Assembly: GCA_029959555.1 (NCBI GenBank)
Contig: JASCPI010000009.1
Coordinates: 56,406 to 120,405 of the forward strand
Reading direction: 5' to 3'
Source of the DNA: Lysobacteraceae bacterium PS02065
GTDB taxonomy: Bacteria; Pseudomonadota; Gammaproteobacteria; Xanthomonadales; Rhodanobacteraceae
Length of the DNA: 64,000 nucleotides
Of this stretch, positions 1 to 8,613 are shown piece after piece. Under the pieces are notes generated by a model. The model had not been told where the DNA came from, searched no databases, and worked only from the letters and a program-made list of their open reading frames with translations. Position 1 is the first letter of the stretch, and every line of letters begins with the position of its first letter. A program made the position numbers and the translations under genes.

Positions 1-1
1 G

Positions 2-1213
2 CAGCCGCTCTACTGGGGTTCGGAGGTCGAGCTGGGTGTGCTCGTGGAGATGCGCGAGCGCGGCACGATCCAGACCCAGATCGCCCGGAAGCGCTTCGTC
101 TCCACGAAGGGCTTCCACATGAAGGACGGGACCAAGGAGGCGGACATCGCGCCCCTGAAAGCCATCCCGTTCCTCGACGCCAAGACCTACGCTTGGTCGA
201 GCGTCGCGCTGCAGGACGACGAACTGCGGCCGTTCTCGCTCACGCAGGCCGCCTCGATCGGAGACCCCCAGGTCTATCAAGGCGCGCGCGTCGTCTATCC
301 GGATGGCCTGACACCCGTGCGTCGCATCCGTGCGGCGTTTTCCGACGCGCCCTTCTCGTTCACCAACTCGATGGCGTGCGTTCGCGATCTCGAGGACGAC
401 GAAGACACGATGCGGTTCCTCGCCGCCTACCTGTGTTCGGACCTGGCCGCCTACTGGGCCCTCCTGACGGCCCCCACCGCGGTGCTCGAGCGCACGCAGA
501 TCAAGAAGGCCGAGGTCGATCGCCTGCCGTTCTGGCTGTGGCAGGACGCGCAGGATCCTCGGCGCGCCAAGACCATCGTCGAGCGCGTGGCCACGTGGTC
601 GAAGAACGCGCTGCGCAGCCCCGGAACCCCACGCGGCGCTCTTCTGCCCGCGGAGATCGAGACGCTCATCCACGACTACTTCGGGCTGGATGCACGCATG
701 AGACGCGTCGTCGCCGATGTGGCCAATGACGTGCTGCCGTACGTGCAACCTACAGCGCTCGGATCGATGCCCAATGGACTGCAGACGGCGCCCTCGGAGA
801 CCCAGCTGCAGGCCTACGCCCAAACGCTCGTCGGGGAGCTGGATCGCTACCGCGCACTCAGCGGGGGCGAGGGTCAGTTCAACGCACGCGTGCGCACGTG
901 GACGGCCGGCGAGACGGGCTACGGCATCGTATCGGCCACGGCCAGTTCCGCCGACACCCCGACCGATGCCGGGGCCCACGTCGTGGATACCTCGATCAAC
1001 CAGATCCTGGCGACGCTGCGCGAGCACCACCTGCTCGAAGCCCATCGCGAGGGGCACGGTGTTTCAACCGATCTCTTCGTGAGGGCCGGCGACACGATCG
1101 TGTTCGCGAAGCCTCTCATCCGACGCCTATGGCTCACGAGCGCAGCTTTGGACGATGCGTTCCGACTTCTGGAATATGTACAGGGAACGTATGGGCGCTT
1201 CGCGAAAGGTTGA
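2..1213 (+). CDS. C-terminal part of an N-6 adenine DNA methyltransferase-like protein (left-truncated)
   Basis: The frame is open from base 2, so this is the last 403 residues of a protein that begins outside the window. The visible part has no SAM-binding or catalytic motif. It resembles the target-recognition end of large N-6 DNA methylases: a segment near residues 80-140 (with SFTNSMACVR) followed by a helical stretch ending in TQIKKAEVDRLPF, the kind of pattern found after the catalytic domain in type I/IIG-like enzymes. The protein would modify or recognise specific DNA sites. The next gene, which is nuclease-like, overlaps its end by 23 bp, which suggests one operon. The family assignment is an inference from short motifs; a different DNA-recognition protein remains possible. 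Confidence 0.55.
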   Translation, partial: QPLYWGSEVELGVLVEMRERGTIQTQIARKRFVSTKGFHMKDGTKEADIAPLKAIPFLDAKTYAWSSVALQDDELRPFSLTQAASIGDPQVYQGARVVYPDGLTPVRRIRAAFSDAPFSFTNSMACVRDLEDDEDTMRFLAAYLCSDLAAYWALLTAPTAVLERTQIKKAEVDRLPFWLWQDAQDPRRAKTIVERVATWSKNALRSPGTPRGALLPAEIETLIHDYFGLDARMRRVVADVANDVLPYVQPTALGSMPNGLQTAPSETQLQAYAQTLVGELDRYRALSGGEGQFNARVRTWTAGETGYGIVSATASSADTPTDAGAHVVDTSINQILATLREHHLLEAHREGHGVSTDLFVRAGDTIVFAKPLIRRLWLTSAALDDAFRLLEYVQGTYGRFAKG

Positions 1214-1856
1214 CGACGATCCGTGGCTGCTCGCGCTCAAGCCCGCTGACACTGAGCGCATCGTCGCGCACGTGGTGACGTCGTTCCGCAAGCTCGCGGC
1301 TTCAGCGAGCGGCTACACCTTCGAGCTCACCGAGGTGGAGCTCACCAAGAAGCTAGGCAATCGGCTCCACCACACGCGTGCGGAGCAGGGCATCGCCGGC
1401 CCGTGGGACTGCGAGGTCACGAAGAACTCGCGGTCCGAGGATGATCCGCGGCGGCTCGACATTCGCTTCTACACCGTCGTGGACAATCGCCACGAGATCG
1501 AACTCATCTTCGAGTGCAAGAAGATGCACGCCGATCAGCGCGCAGCCAGAAGCTTGCGCGCCTACTTCGACGAGGGCGTGCGTCGATTCGTCACCGGAAG
1601 CTATGCGCCGAACGAGCCAATCGCCTTCATGATCGGCTTCAGCAACGTGCCGGGCCCGGACATCGCGACCTCACTGAAGCGCTCGATGGGCAAGACGGAT
1701 CCCGCTCTCGGCCTGACGAAGTATGCGGACGGCAAGCTGTGGCAGGAGCCACCGAGCCGCTTTGCATCGTATGCATCCTTCGCCACGTGCCACCAGCGCA
1801 CGCTGCCCGAAGTCACGCCTGAGATCACGCTCTACCACATGCAGTTGGCGTTCTAG
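1191..1856 (+). CDS. Putative PD-(D/E)XK-type nuclease
   Basis: A 221-residue protein. I chose the ATG at 1191 because AGGGA lies 4 bases upstream; an in-frame ATG at 1155 would deepen the overlap with the preceding gene from 23 to 59 bp. The centre reads RRLDIRFYTV, then 17 residues later ELIFECKKM. This gives D90...E108-x-K110 on two predicted beta strands, the spacing expected for the catalytic core of PD-(D/E)XK nucleases. The translational overlap with the methylase-like gene suggests a restriction or defence partner. No family name is recognised. The metal-binding triad is the only direct support for nuclease activity. Confidence 0.5.
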   Translation: MGASRKVDDDPWLLALKPADTERIVAHVVTSFRKLAASASGYTFELTEVELTKKLGNRLHHTRAEQGIAGPWDCEVTKNSRSEDDPRRLDIRFYTVVDNRHEIELIFECKKMHADQRAARSLRAYFDEGVRRFVTGSYAPNEPIAFMIGFSNVPGPDIATSLKRSMGKTDPALGLTKYADGKLWQEPPSRFASYASFATCHQRTLPEVTPEITLYHMQLAF

Positions 1857-1877
1857 GTCCTGTCGAAGGCGGTCGAT

Positions 1878-2471
1878 ATGCCAACAACTCTCACCGTTCC
1901 CCCCATCCTGCAAGACGAGTTCGAAACGGTCCAAGCCGTGTGGGCGACCGAGGCCGACACGCGCGCGCTAGACTCGCTGATTCTCGCGTGGGCGAAGTAT
2001 GAGAAGCAGGCGCGTCGCCTCCTTACCTTCCTCGTGCTTCAGGCCGTGGGGCTCGATCCTGCGGAGCGAACGAGCGCGCGCAACGCCATTCGCGACAACA
2101 GGACCCTCATGGCAGGCCCATGCTTGAAAGGCATTGCGCAGTTCGCAGGGATATCGGTCGCGGAGTTCGTCGGCGCGCGTTACGCGGAGCTCTTCCCGAT
2201 CATCGATACCATCCGACAGCACCGCAACAAGCTCCTGCACGGTCAACTGACGGGTGAGAAATTGACGACGGAGGATCTCGAAGCGCACGTGCACACCGTC
2301 TTAGCGTGGATGTTCGCGCTGGCCGAGGCGGGGTTGCAGAGGTTCGGATCGTCGGGCCTGGAGCGTGACACCGAAGCACTCGGCTGCACGCAGCCTGTGC
2401 TGTTCCAGAATCGCCCCTTCGCCTCGCTCGCAGCGTTTCCAGGGTGGCTGAGGTCGCTGTCGAACCCTTGA
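1878..2471 (+). CDS. HEPN-like helical protein (RX4H motif)
   Basis: A 197-residue, mostly helical protein starting 21 bp after the nuclease-like gene, probably in the same transcript. Residues 113-123 read IRQHRNKLLHG, placing R116-x4-H121 in the RX4-6H motif of HEPN domains. Many HEPN proteins are metal-independent RNases in toxin-antitoxin, abortive-infection and CRISPR-associated systems; others are catalytically inert partners. The AWAKYEKQARRLLTFLV helix upstream would form the other half of the four-helix bundle. No specific family is recognised. The position next to nuclease-like and methylase-like genes favours a defence or toxin role, which is inferred. Confidence 0.5.
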   Translation: MPTTLTVPPILQDEFETVQAVWATEADTRALDSLILAWAKYEKQARRLLTFLVLQAVGLDPAERTSARNAIRDNRTLMAGPCLKGIAQFAGISVAEFVGARYAELFPIIDTIRQHRNKLLHGQLTGEKLTTEDLEAHVHTVLAWMFALAEAGLQRFGSSGLERDTEALGCTQPVLFQNRPFASLAAFPGWLRSLSNP

Positions 2472-2655
2472 CCGCAGGCTGTGCCCAGAGCTTCAACTGC
2501 GGGTCCGAGGCCTTGCTGTTGTTGCGGTGGCGAGTTGCGATAATCCCGTGTGGATGTAGTGATGTTCACGAGCGGGTTCTTCGTTGGCGATGGTCGGTCA
2601 TCGCGCAACGTGAGACGCATGTGACCTACAAAGACCTATCCGTGGAGCGGCCGCT

Positions 2656-3396
2656 GTGACGACGGCATCGAAAATTGAATGGACCGAGCAGACGTGGAAC
2701 CCGATCGTCGGGTGCACGAAGATCTCCGCCGGATGCAAGCACTGCTATGCGGAGACCATGGCCAAGCGCCTGCAGGCCATGGGCACGCCGGGCTACGAAA
2801 ACGGTTTCGCGCTGCGCGTGCTTCCCGAGCGTCTGAAGGACCCGATTCGGCGGCGCAAGCCGACGGTGTACTTCGTGAACTCGATGTCGGACCTCTTCCA
2901 CGAGAAGGTTCCCGAGGCCTATATCGATCAGGTGTTCGAGGTCATCGCGGCCACGCCTCAGCACAGCTATCAGATCCTCACCAAGCGCGCGGCCCGGCTT
3001 GCCCGCTACTTCCGCACTCGAGCCGTGCCGCCCAACGTGTGGCTGGGCGTGTCGGTCGAGAACCAGCGCCATGGGGTTCCCCGCATCGACCACCTGCGTA
3101 CCGTTCCCGCACGCATTCGGTTCCTCTCTGTCGAGCCGCTGTTGGAGGATGTGGGTGTGCTCGATCTGCACGACATCCACTGGGTGATCGTGGGCGGAGA
3201 GTCGGGACCGAAGGCGCGTCCCATGAGGCCGGAATGGGCAGAGGCCGTGCGTGTTCAATGCGCCGCGCAGAACGTCGCGTTCTTCTTCAAGCAATGGGGG
3301 GGCTGGGGGGCCGACGGCCAGCGGCGCGCCAAGTCGAAAAATGGACGATTGCTCAACGGCCGCACTTGGGATGAAATGCCAGCTCACGCGTTCTGA
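2656..3396 (+). CDS. DUF5131 / phage Gp37-Gp68 family protein (three-Cys motif)
   Basis: A 246-residue protein starting with GTG, with GGAG 8 bases upstream. The N-terminus (KIEWTEQTWNPIVGCTKIS) and the cluster C20-x6-C27-x2-C30 (GCKHCYAE) are hallmarks of the Gp37/Gp68 family, also called DUF5131. FVNSMSDLFHE and YQILTKRAARL follow, as does the conserved VGGESGP near residue 180. The three-Cys cluster resembles radical-SAM iron-sulfur motifs, but the reaction is not established. The gene lies 11 bp before tcmP, its usual partner. Homologues occur in phages and mobile elements, which fits the accessory setting. Confidence 0.88.
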   Translation: MTTASKIEWTEQTWNPIVGCTKISAGCKHCYAETMAKRLQAMGTPGYENGFALRVLPERLKDPIRRRKPTVYFVNSMSDLFHEKVPEAYIDQVFEVIAATPQHSYQILTKRAARLARYFRTRAVPPNVWLGVSVENQRHGVPRIDHLRTVPARIRFLSVEPLLEDVGVLDLHDIHWVIVGGESGPKARPMRPEWAEAVRVQCAAQNVAFFFKQWGGWGADGQRRAKSKNGRLLNGRTWDEMPAHAF

Positions 3397-3407
3397 CGGA
3401 GCAGTGG

Positions 3408-4682
3408 ATGGCCAGGAAGCCATACGAGTGGCCCGCTGATGGAAAGCCCGCCACCATCCAGCAGCACAGTCTCGCCAAGCACGAGGTGCTGCACAGCTAC
3501 CTGATCGACTACATCAAGACCGTGGTCAGTTCACCTCAGCAGGAAGAGCTGAAGCTGACCATGGTCGACGGATTCGCCGGTGGCGGCATCTACATCCACG
3601 ATGCTACCCGCCAGACTGTGCTCGGCTCGCCCTTCACGTTCCTGCGAGCCGCCGAAGCTGCCGCGGACGTCATGAATCGCGAGCGCCTCAAGCCCATCCG
3701 CATGTCGTTCGACTACTTCTTCGTCGAACGCAATGCCGACGCCCATGCCTCGCTTCTGCGCACCTTGGCCGATCAGGGATACGGTGCTCGCCTGGGTCGC
3801 GACATTCATGTCTTCAACACGACATTCGAGAAGCAGGCGCCGGCCATTCTGGCCTACATCAAAACCAAGAATCCTCGTAACGGGCGCTCGATCTTCCTGC
3901 TCGACCAGTACGGCTACACCGACGTTCCGGCTTCCCAGATTCGCGACATCTTCCAGACGCTACCGGCCTCTGAGGTCATCCTGACCTTCAACGTCGACTC
4001 CTTCCTGACCTACGCCAATGACACGGCCAGCACGAAAACGCTCACCGGTATCGGCATCCCCGATGTGCTGCGCGGCCGCACGATCCCGGACATCAAGCGC
4101 AGCGAGAAGGACTGGCGGCTCTACATCCAGAGCTGCCTCTATCGTGATCTCGTCGAGGCGTGCGGTGCGCGCTATTACACGCTGTTCTTCATCCGTACGC
4201 GAGGACACGGCAACTACTGGCTCGTTCACCTCTCTCAGCATCCCCGTGCGCGAGACGTCATGGCGCGCGTGCACTGGACCAAGAACAACCACTTCATCCA
4301 CTACGGTGGTGCAGGCATCGACATGTTCCGCGTGCTGGGCTACAGCGCCGATCGCGACAGCGCCTACACCCGCCAGGGCGACATGGACGGCTTCTGTTTC
4401 GACGACGTCGCTGAGACCTCGAGCATTACGATGCTGATGGAGCAGTTGCCCCACATGATCTACGCCCATGATGAGGGCTTGTCGTTCGGCGAGCTCTTCG
4501 CGACCACCTGCAACCTCTCCCCGGCCGACAGCCTGCGATACAAGGAAGCGCTCGCACGCCTGGTCCAGCATAGAGACATCGCCATTCTCGGGCCCGATGG
4601 CGAACGACGACTCAAGGCCACGACCATCACGGACAAGGACCAACTCATACGAGCCAAGCAGTCGAGCTTCGGCTTCCTCTGA
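3408..4682 (+). CDS. tcmP: Three-Cys-motif partner protein TcmP
   Basis: A 424-residue protein starting at an ATG with GGAG 6 bases upstream, only 11 bp after the DUF5131 gene. It shows the TcmP pattern: an N-terminus KHEVLHSYL, then VDGFAGGG near residue 52, which resembles a SAM- or nucleotide-binding loop, and FLLDQYGYTDV near residue 168. The family was named because it is encoded beside the three-Cys-motif protein. The VDGFAGGG and DQYG segments suggest a methyltransferase-like fold, but no substrate is known. The pair is probably co-transcribed and acts together. Its placement after HEPN-like and nuclease-like genes makes a role in defence or nucleic-acid modification plausible, though unproven. 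Confidence 0.85.
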   Translation: MARKPYEWPADGKPATIQQHSLAKHEVLHSYLIDYIKTVVSSPQQEELKLTMVDGFAGGGIYIHDATRQTVLGSPFTFLRAAEAAADVMNRERLKPIRMSFDYFFVERNADAHASLLRTLADQGYGARLGRDIHVFNTTFEKQAPAILAYIKTKNPRNGRSIFLLDQYGYTDVPASQIRDIFQTLPASEVILTFNVDSFLTYANDTASTKTLTGIGIPDVLRGRTIPDIKRSEKDWRLYIQSCLYRDLVEACGARYYTLFFIRTRGHGNYWLVHLSQHPRARDVMARVHWTKNNHFIHYGGAGIDMFRVLGYSADRDSAYTRQGDMDGFCFDDVAETSSITMLMEQLPHMIYAHDEGLSFGELFATTCNLSPADSLRYKEALARLVQHRDIAILGPDGERRLKATTITDKDQLIRAKQSSFGFL

Positions 4683-4882
4683 GTATCGCCAACGCGGATC
4701 GGCTGCTGGAGGACGGCGCTTCTGAGCACTGCGCGTCGGTTAGCGCGCGCCCGCTGCACCCTTCGGCGAAGCCAACCCCCGCGACCGTGCTCGACACTTC
4801 AGCAGCATCCTGACGGCTGTTTCCATCGCGTAACACCTAGCGTTACATTGCCTCGGCGCATCGTCCGTGACAGGGCCCGCTC
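4683..4882. other. 200-bp gap, no gene seen
   Basis: This gap separates tcmP from the next plus-strand gene. No convincing short gene, RNA or terminator with a T-run was found. The spacing implies that the gene at 4883 has its own promoter. Confidence 0.4.
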
Positions 4883-5710
4883 ATGGCAGCCGTACGCTTC
4901 CTGGAACTTTCCGGCCACCCGCCTCACCTTCGCGCGGGCAGTGCGTCTTTCGACGCGTTGCAGGCAACGCTCTCGGCCGACACGTCCAACGAGCCTCGAG
5001 CTCGCCTGTTTGAATGGACGGGTTCGCATGACGGTGCTCTGGATTGGTCGTGCATCACCCGACTTCGCACGACGATGCTGGATCTTCTGCACCAGCATGT
5101 GCCCAAGCGACTCGTGGGTCGCGTCATGCTTTGCCTCGACACATCCCAAGGACGGCTCGAACACCCATCGGCTCACACGGCCTTGCGCCGTCAGGCCGAT
5201 CGCGGCGTGCTCGGGAGCGTTTTCGAGATCGCGCTTCCGCGTGCGGGCTCTGCCAGAAACGTCGAGCAGCACATCGCCTCGTGGATCGCGTTGCTGTCCC
5301 ACGAGGATCAGCGCCCCGAGCGCCGCCGCATCGAGCGACCGCCGCCCGCAGAACGTGAAACGATGTCCACCTCACGCGAGGTACTCAGGGTGTTGCTCGC
5401 CGATACAGCGAACTTCCGAGACAGCGCGAGCGTTGGGCGAGCGCTTGCGGGAGATCCGCTCCATCGCAATCCCAAGATGGTGGCGTCACGGGCTCGCAAG
5501 CGAGGCCTGATCTTCGGCGTCTGGGACGGCAACGCCTACCGCTATCCGTCGTTCCAGTTCGACGGGGTGGGTCAACCGCGGGCAGACGTCGCCGATCTTC
5601 TCGTCGTGTTGCCCCGTGACGCTGACGGAAGCGGTCGCGACGCCGCCCTGTGGTTGTTTGCACCCGACGCAGCGCTAGACGATCGGGCACCTTACGAGGT
5701 CTTCGCATAG
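4883..5710 (+). CDS. Protein with Xre/MbcA/ParS-like C-terminal domain
   Basis: A 275-residue protein. The first half is unrecognised. From about residue 165 a helical DNA-binding-like stretch (SVGRALAGDPLHRNPKMVAS) leads to GNAYRYPSFQFD. The C-terminus then reads ADLLVVLPRDADG and WLFAPDAALDDRAPYEVF. That ending matches the Xre/MbcA/ParS toxin-binding domain of antitoxins paired with RES-domain toxins, in which a predicted strand is followed by W-x-P-x-L-x-G-x-x-P. No RES toxin is adjacent, so this may be an orphan antitoxin or a relative used for regulation. ATG placement is uncertain, with no strong ribosome-binding site. Confidence 0.45.
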   Translation: MAAVRFLELSGHPPHLRAGSASFDALQATLSADTSNEPRARLFEWTGSHDGALDWSCITRLRTTMLDLLHQHVPKRLVGRVMLCLDTSQGRLEHPSAHTALRRQADRGVLGSVFEIALPRAGSARNVEQHIASWIALLSHEDQRPERRRIERPPPAERETMSTSREVLRVLLADTANFRDSASVGRALAGDPLHRNPKMVASRARKRGLIFGVWDGNAYRYPSFQFDGVGQPRADVADLLVVLPRDADGSGRDAALWLFAPDAALDDRAPYEVFA

Positions 5711-5847
5711 CAACCCTTCCGCGTCATTGAGCTTGCGCGCCGGCGTCGCGAGGGATCGCGCGAAGCCGATTGAGACACTGCGCCCGAATCGTTTGGGGAG
5801 ACGCGTCAATGGCACACGATGTAGTGCTGGCCTGACAAGAGCCCGCT

Positions 5848-7365
5848 TCAACGCAGAAGAATCGGGTCCATGTCATCCGCGAACAGCGACGCCTCTCGTT
5901 GCAGCTCGTGCGCACCGATGTCGCAGATCGCGACACCATCGGCGTCGCCGTCAGCGGGGCGGGACTCGTCGCGAGCATCGCCTGCTGTGCATACGAACAC
6001 GGTGCCTGAGCCCGGGGTATCCGGATTGCCGGCATCAATCGCCGGGCTGCCCGCCAGCAGGTCGACGACGGGGATGTCGTGGAGCGCACTGCCGGTGGCA
6101 CGAAGTCCGCGGATCCGCAGATCGCCGGTGTTGATGTAGCTGAAGGCATCCAGATAGCCGCAGCTCGTGTCGGCTATTAAGTTCGCGCCGGTGCCTTGGA
6201 GACCGTTGGGCAACGATGACGACGAACACAGCGCTCCACCGTCCGCACTTCCGGCTAGAAGGTTGTGCGTGGCAGCTTGCACGGTCGAGTTCGCTCCATA
6301 CACGTTCAGATGCGCACCGAAGGTTCCTCGTGCTGCGTTCTTCCAGAACGTGTTGTTGCGAAGATCCATGCGCACGTTGCCCATGCTCAGCGCCGAGCCG
6401 CTCAGGTTCCCCGCAAAGGTGGTATTGCTAATGGCGATGCTCATCGTGTTGGGCAGCGTCAGCAGCGCGGCGTGTACCGCGGCACCCTGGCCGCTCTCGT
6501 TGCGCAGGAACAGCGACTGCCTGACCGTCGTGTTGGTCCTGTCGCGCACGGCAATGGCCCCGCCGAAACTCAGGTTGGGCGTGATCGTCTGCACGGCACG
6601 GTTGTCGATGAACTGGCTGCGCAGCACCGTGAGGGTACCCGTCCCCGTGATGACGGCTCCTCCCGACGCGCCATTGTTGCCGGTACCGACGGCCTCGTTT
6701 CTCTCGAAGCGCGAGTTCTCGATCCAGAGGCTTCGCCGCACGTCCATCGCACCGCCCGCGATGGACCCCGGAGCACGTGCCGCATTGTCGAGGAACGCAC
6801 TGCGATAGACGAACGCTCCGCCCTCGGTCGAGACCGCACCGCCGAGCGCGATACCATTCGTCGCAATGCTGATCGCCCGGCAGCCTTGGAGCACCACGCG
6901 GTCCAAGGTCAGTGTGGAGGTGTCGCTGGTGACCCGTATGCAACCGCCGCGATCGTTGTTGATGAACCCATTGCGGATCGTCATGTCGCGCAACGTCAGG
7001 GAACTGGAAGCACCCACTTCGAACGGCCTTGCGGTATCAACTCCGTCCAATACCAACCCGGGTGTGCCGCTTCCGTCGATCACAAGGGGCGTGGACGCCA
7101 GCGTCGGCAGCGGCGAGGCGAGCGCGATCACACTGCCGGCGGGTAGTGAAAACTGGATGGTGTGGGGCGGTGCCGGCGCGCTCAGGGCTTGCGTCATGGC
7201 GCTCCTCAGGCTCCCGGCTCCGCTCGGGGCGGTTGAAGTAACCACGAACGTCGCCGCGTACAACGATGCGGCCGGCGCGCAACACACGGCAGCGGCTACT
7301 GCGCAAAGCCACCGGACCCGCTTGATGCGGCACTGACGCGGTTGAGGGTGATCGGCGACAGACAT
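5848..7365 (-). CDS. Secreted choice-of-anchor / right-handed parallel beta-helix protein
   Basis: A 505-residue protein. A signal peptide (VRWLCAVAAAVCCA, cleavage near SLYA-ATF) precedes repeated short turns such as LTLRDMTIRNGF and GGAVSTEGGAFVYRSAF, typical of right-handed beta helices with Asn ladders. The region AGSPAIDAGNPDTPG followed by GDARDESRPADGDADG and CDIGAHEL is the usual end of choice-of-anchor Q-type proteins. The extreme C-terminus is SLFADDMDPILLR. A paralogue at 13859-15334 shares the whole layout and almost the same tail. It is probably a secreted or surface adhesin-like protein; the ligand is unknown. It is transcribed alone, away from the following plus-strand genes. 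Confidence 0.82.
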   Translation of the reverse strand: MSVADHPQPRQCRIKRVRWLCAVAAAVCCAPAASLYAATFVVTSTAPSGAGSLRSAMTQALSAPAPPHTIQFSLPAGSVIALASPLPTLASTPLVIDGSGTPGLVLDGVDTARPFEVGASSSLTLRDMTIRNGFINNDRGGCIRVTSDTSTLTLDRVVLQGCRAISIATNGIALGGAVSTEGGAFVYRSAFLDNAARAPGSIAGGAMDVRRSLWIENSRFERNEAVGTGNNGASGGAVITGTGTLTVLRSQFIDNRAVQTITPNLSFGGAIAVRDRTNTTVRQSLFLRNESGQGAAVHAALLTLPNTMSIAISNTTFAGNLSGSALSMGNVRMDLRNNTFWKNAARGTFGAHLNVYGANSTVQAATHNLLAGSADGGALCSSSSLPNGLQGTGANLIADTSCGYLDAFSYINTGDLRIRGLRATGSALHDIPVVDLLAGSPAIDAGNPDTPGSGTVFVCTAGDARDESRPADGDADGVAICDIGAHELQREASLFADDMDPILLR

Positions 7366-7557
7366 GGTCGAGCTCCGGAGGAATGAGTTCTTCCCCTACG
7401 GGAAAGCCTGAGCGATCCGGACACGTGCCTTTCGCGTCCTGGCGAGTCGCCCCGCGGCGCCCTCCGCGCGCTTTTGCCCTCCACAGATCGCCAACCGACG
7501 GAACGCGCAGCTCAAGCTCTTCGCCCGCGGTGGTGCGCCAAAGACACGACCGCGCCC

Positions 7558-7848
7558 TCACACTGGAGTGGACCGCCCGGGCCGATAGGCCACATGAGTC
7601 CCGTGCGTCTTGAGGCGGGCGAGCTCGGATTGCTCGGCTTCAACAATGTCGGCAAAGCGACGCAGCTTCGCAATCAACTCGAGCGAGCGAGACCTTGTGC
7701 CTCGGACGTAGGTTTCTCCCTGGCAAAGGCTGCACGTCAAGACGCATCGTTTGGGCTCGATGCGCGCCATCGTGGCGGTCCATAGATGGCAGCGTGTACA
7801 GCGGTTGGGGAAAATGGCCGTCACGTCGCTCATGGTGTCTTGGCTCAT
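7558..7848 (-). CDS. Small CxxC...CxxC (zinc-ribbon-like) protein
   Basis: A 96-residue reading frame with natural-looking codon use. It has NRCTRCHLW followed about 17 residues later by LTCSLCQGETY, so two C-x2-C knuckles in zinc-ribbon spacing, then a helical tail rich in Arg and Glu. Several Met codons lie near the start; the one at 7848 was chosen because AGGAC lies about 8 bases upstream. It lies alone between the beta-helix gene and the divergent gene at 8004. The function is unknown; metal or nucleic-acid binding is inferred from the Cys pairs only. Confidence 0.45.
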   Translation of the reverse strand: MSQDTMSDVTAIFPNRCTRCHLWTATMARIEPKRCVLTCSLCQGETYVRGTRSRSLELIAKLRRFADIVEAEQSELARLKTHGTHVAYRPGRSTPV

Positions 7849-8003
7849 GGCATGGGGGTCCTGCTTCATCGTGAGACGGCAGCGTCGCGCGCTCGCGCAA
7901 TGGGCTGTCGGCGCCTGGGCCGACACTACAGCCCGAACGAAAGGTTGGGGTATGGTTGCCGCGATGCCGAACGCACGCCGTCGTGGCGTGAGAAGGGGAA
8001 TGC

Positions 8004-8435
8004 ATGGAGTGTGCCGTCAATCTGTCGATTCGTAGCGCCCGGGTCGACGATCCCCATCGCACGTTCTACCTCAGGCATGCCTGGTTCGACCTGACCGACC
8101 ATCGCGGTACGGTCGTCGTCGACATCAACGTCTCGGAGTCGGTGTCAGGCGGCGGGAATGGCGGAGGGCCCGTAGGCCAGTCTGCGGAGGACGCGGCGCC
8201 TTACGCGTTTGGAGTGACGCTGATCGAGCTGACCTTTCTCAGCCAGCAACTGGACCCGGACAGCGAAGTAGGATCACATGCGGTTCGCCTTCTGAGCATG
8301 TTGATGTTGCCACCGGAAGATGGCGCGCATTTGCTCAGGGTTCGCTACACCTCCGACCTGTGGCGCATCTACGTCATCCAAGGCATGCAGTGGGCGCCCG
8401 ACTGGGTCACGTTCGATGTCGAGGCGGTCTCTTAG
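8004..8435 (+). CDS. Hypothetical protein
   Basis: A 143-residue protein with a good Shine-Dalgarno (AGAAGGGGA, 4 bases before the ATG). The sequence has alternating hydrophobic strands (TFYLRHAWFDLTD, GTVVVDINVSESV) and a Gly-rich loop SGGGNGGGP. There is no signal peptide, membrane segment or known motif. It starts about 155 bp from the divergent zinc-ribbon-like gene and ends about 180 bp before nhaA. I do not recognise the family. Confidence 0.6.
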   Translation: MECAVNLSIRSARVDDPHRTFYLRHAWFDLTDHRGTVVVDINVSESVSGGGNGGGPVGQSAEDAAPYAFGVTLIELTFLSQQLDPDSEVGSHAVRLLSMLMLPPEDGAHLLRVRYTSDLWRIYVIQGMQWAPDWVTFDVEAVS

Positions 8436-8613
8436 CAGCAGCTCAGCAATGGCCGGGGGCACGTGCCTACCGAGGATGGGCAGTGTGCAACGCCCAGAGC
8501 GTGGGTAGGGTGCAGGCACCGATCGTGGTCATGCGCTATCCTTCATGTCGGGTGCCACTACGCGGGTAGCAGGCAGGAACACAGCACGGTCGGGCCGCCG
8601 GGCCGGAGCTGCC

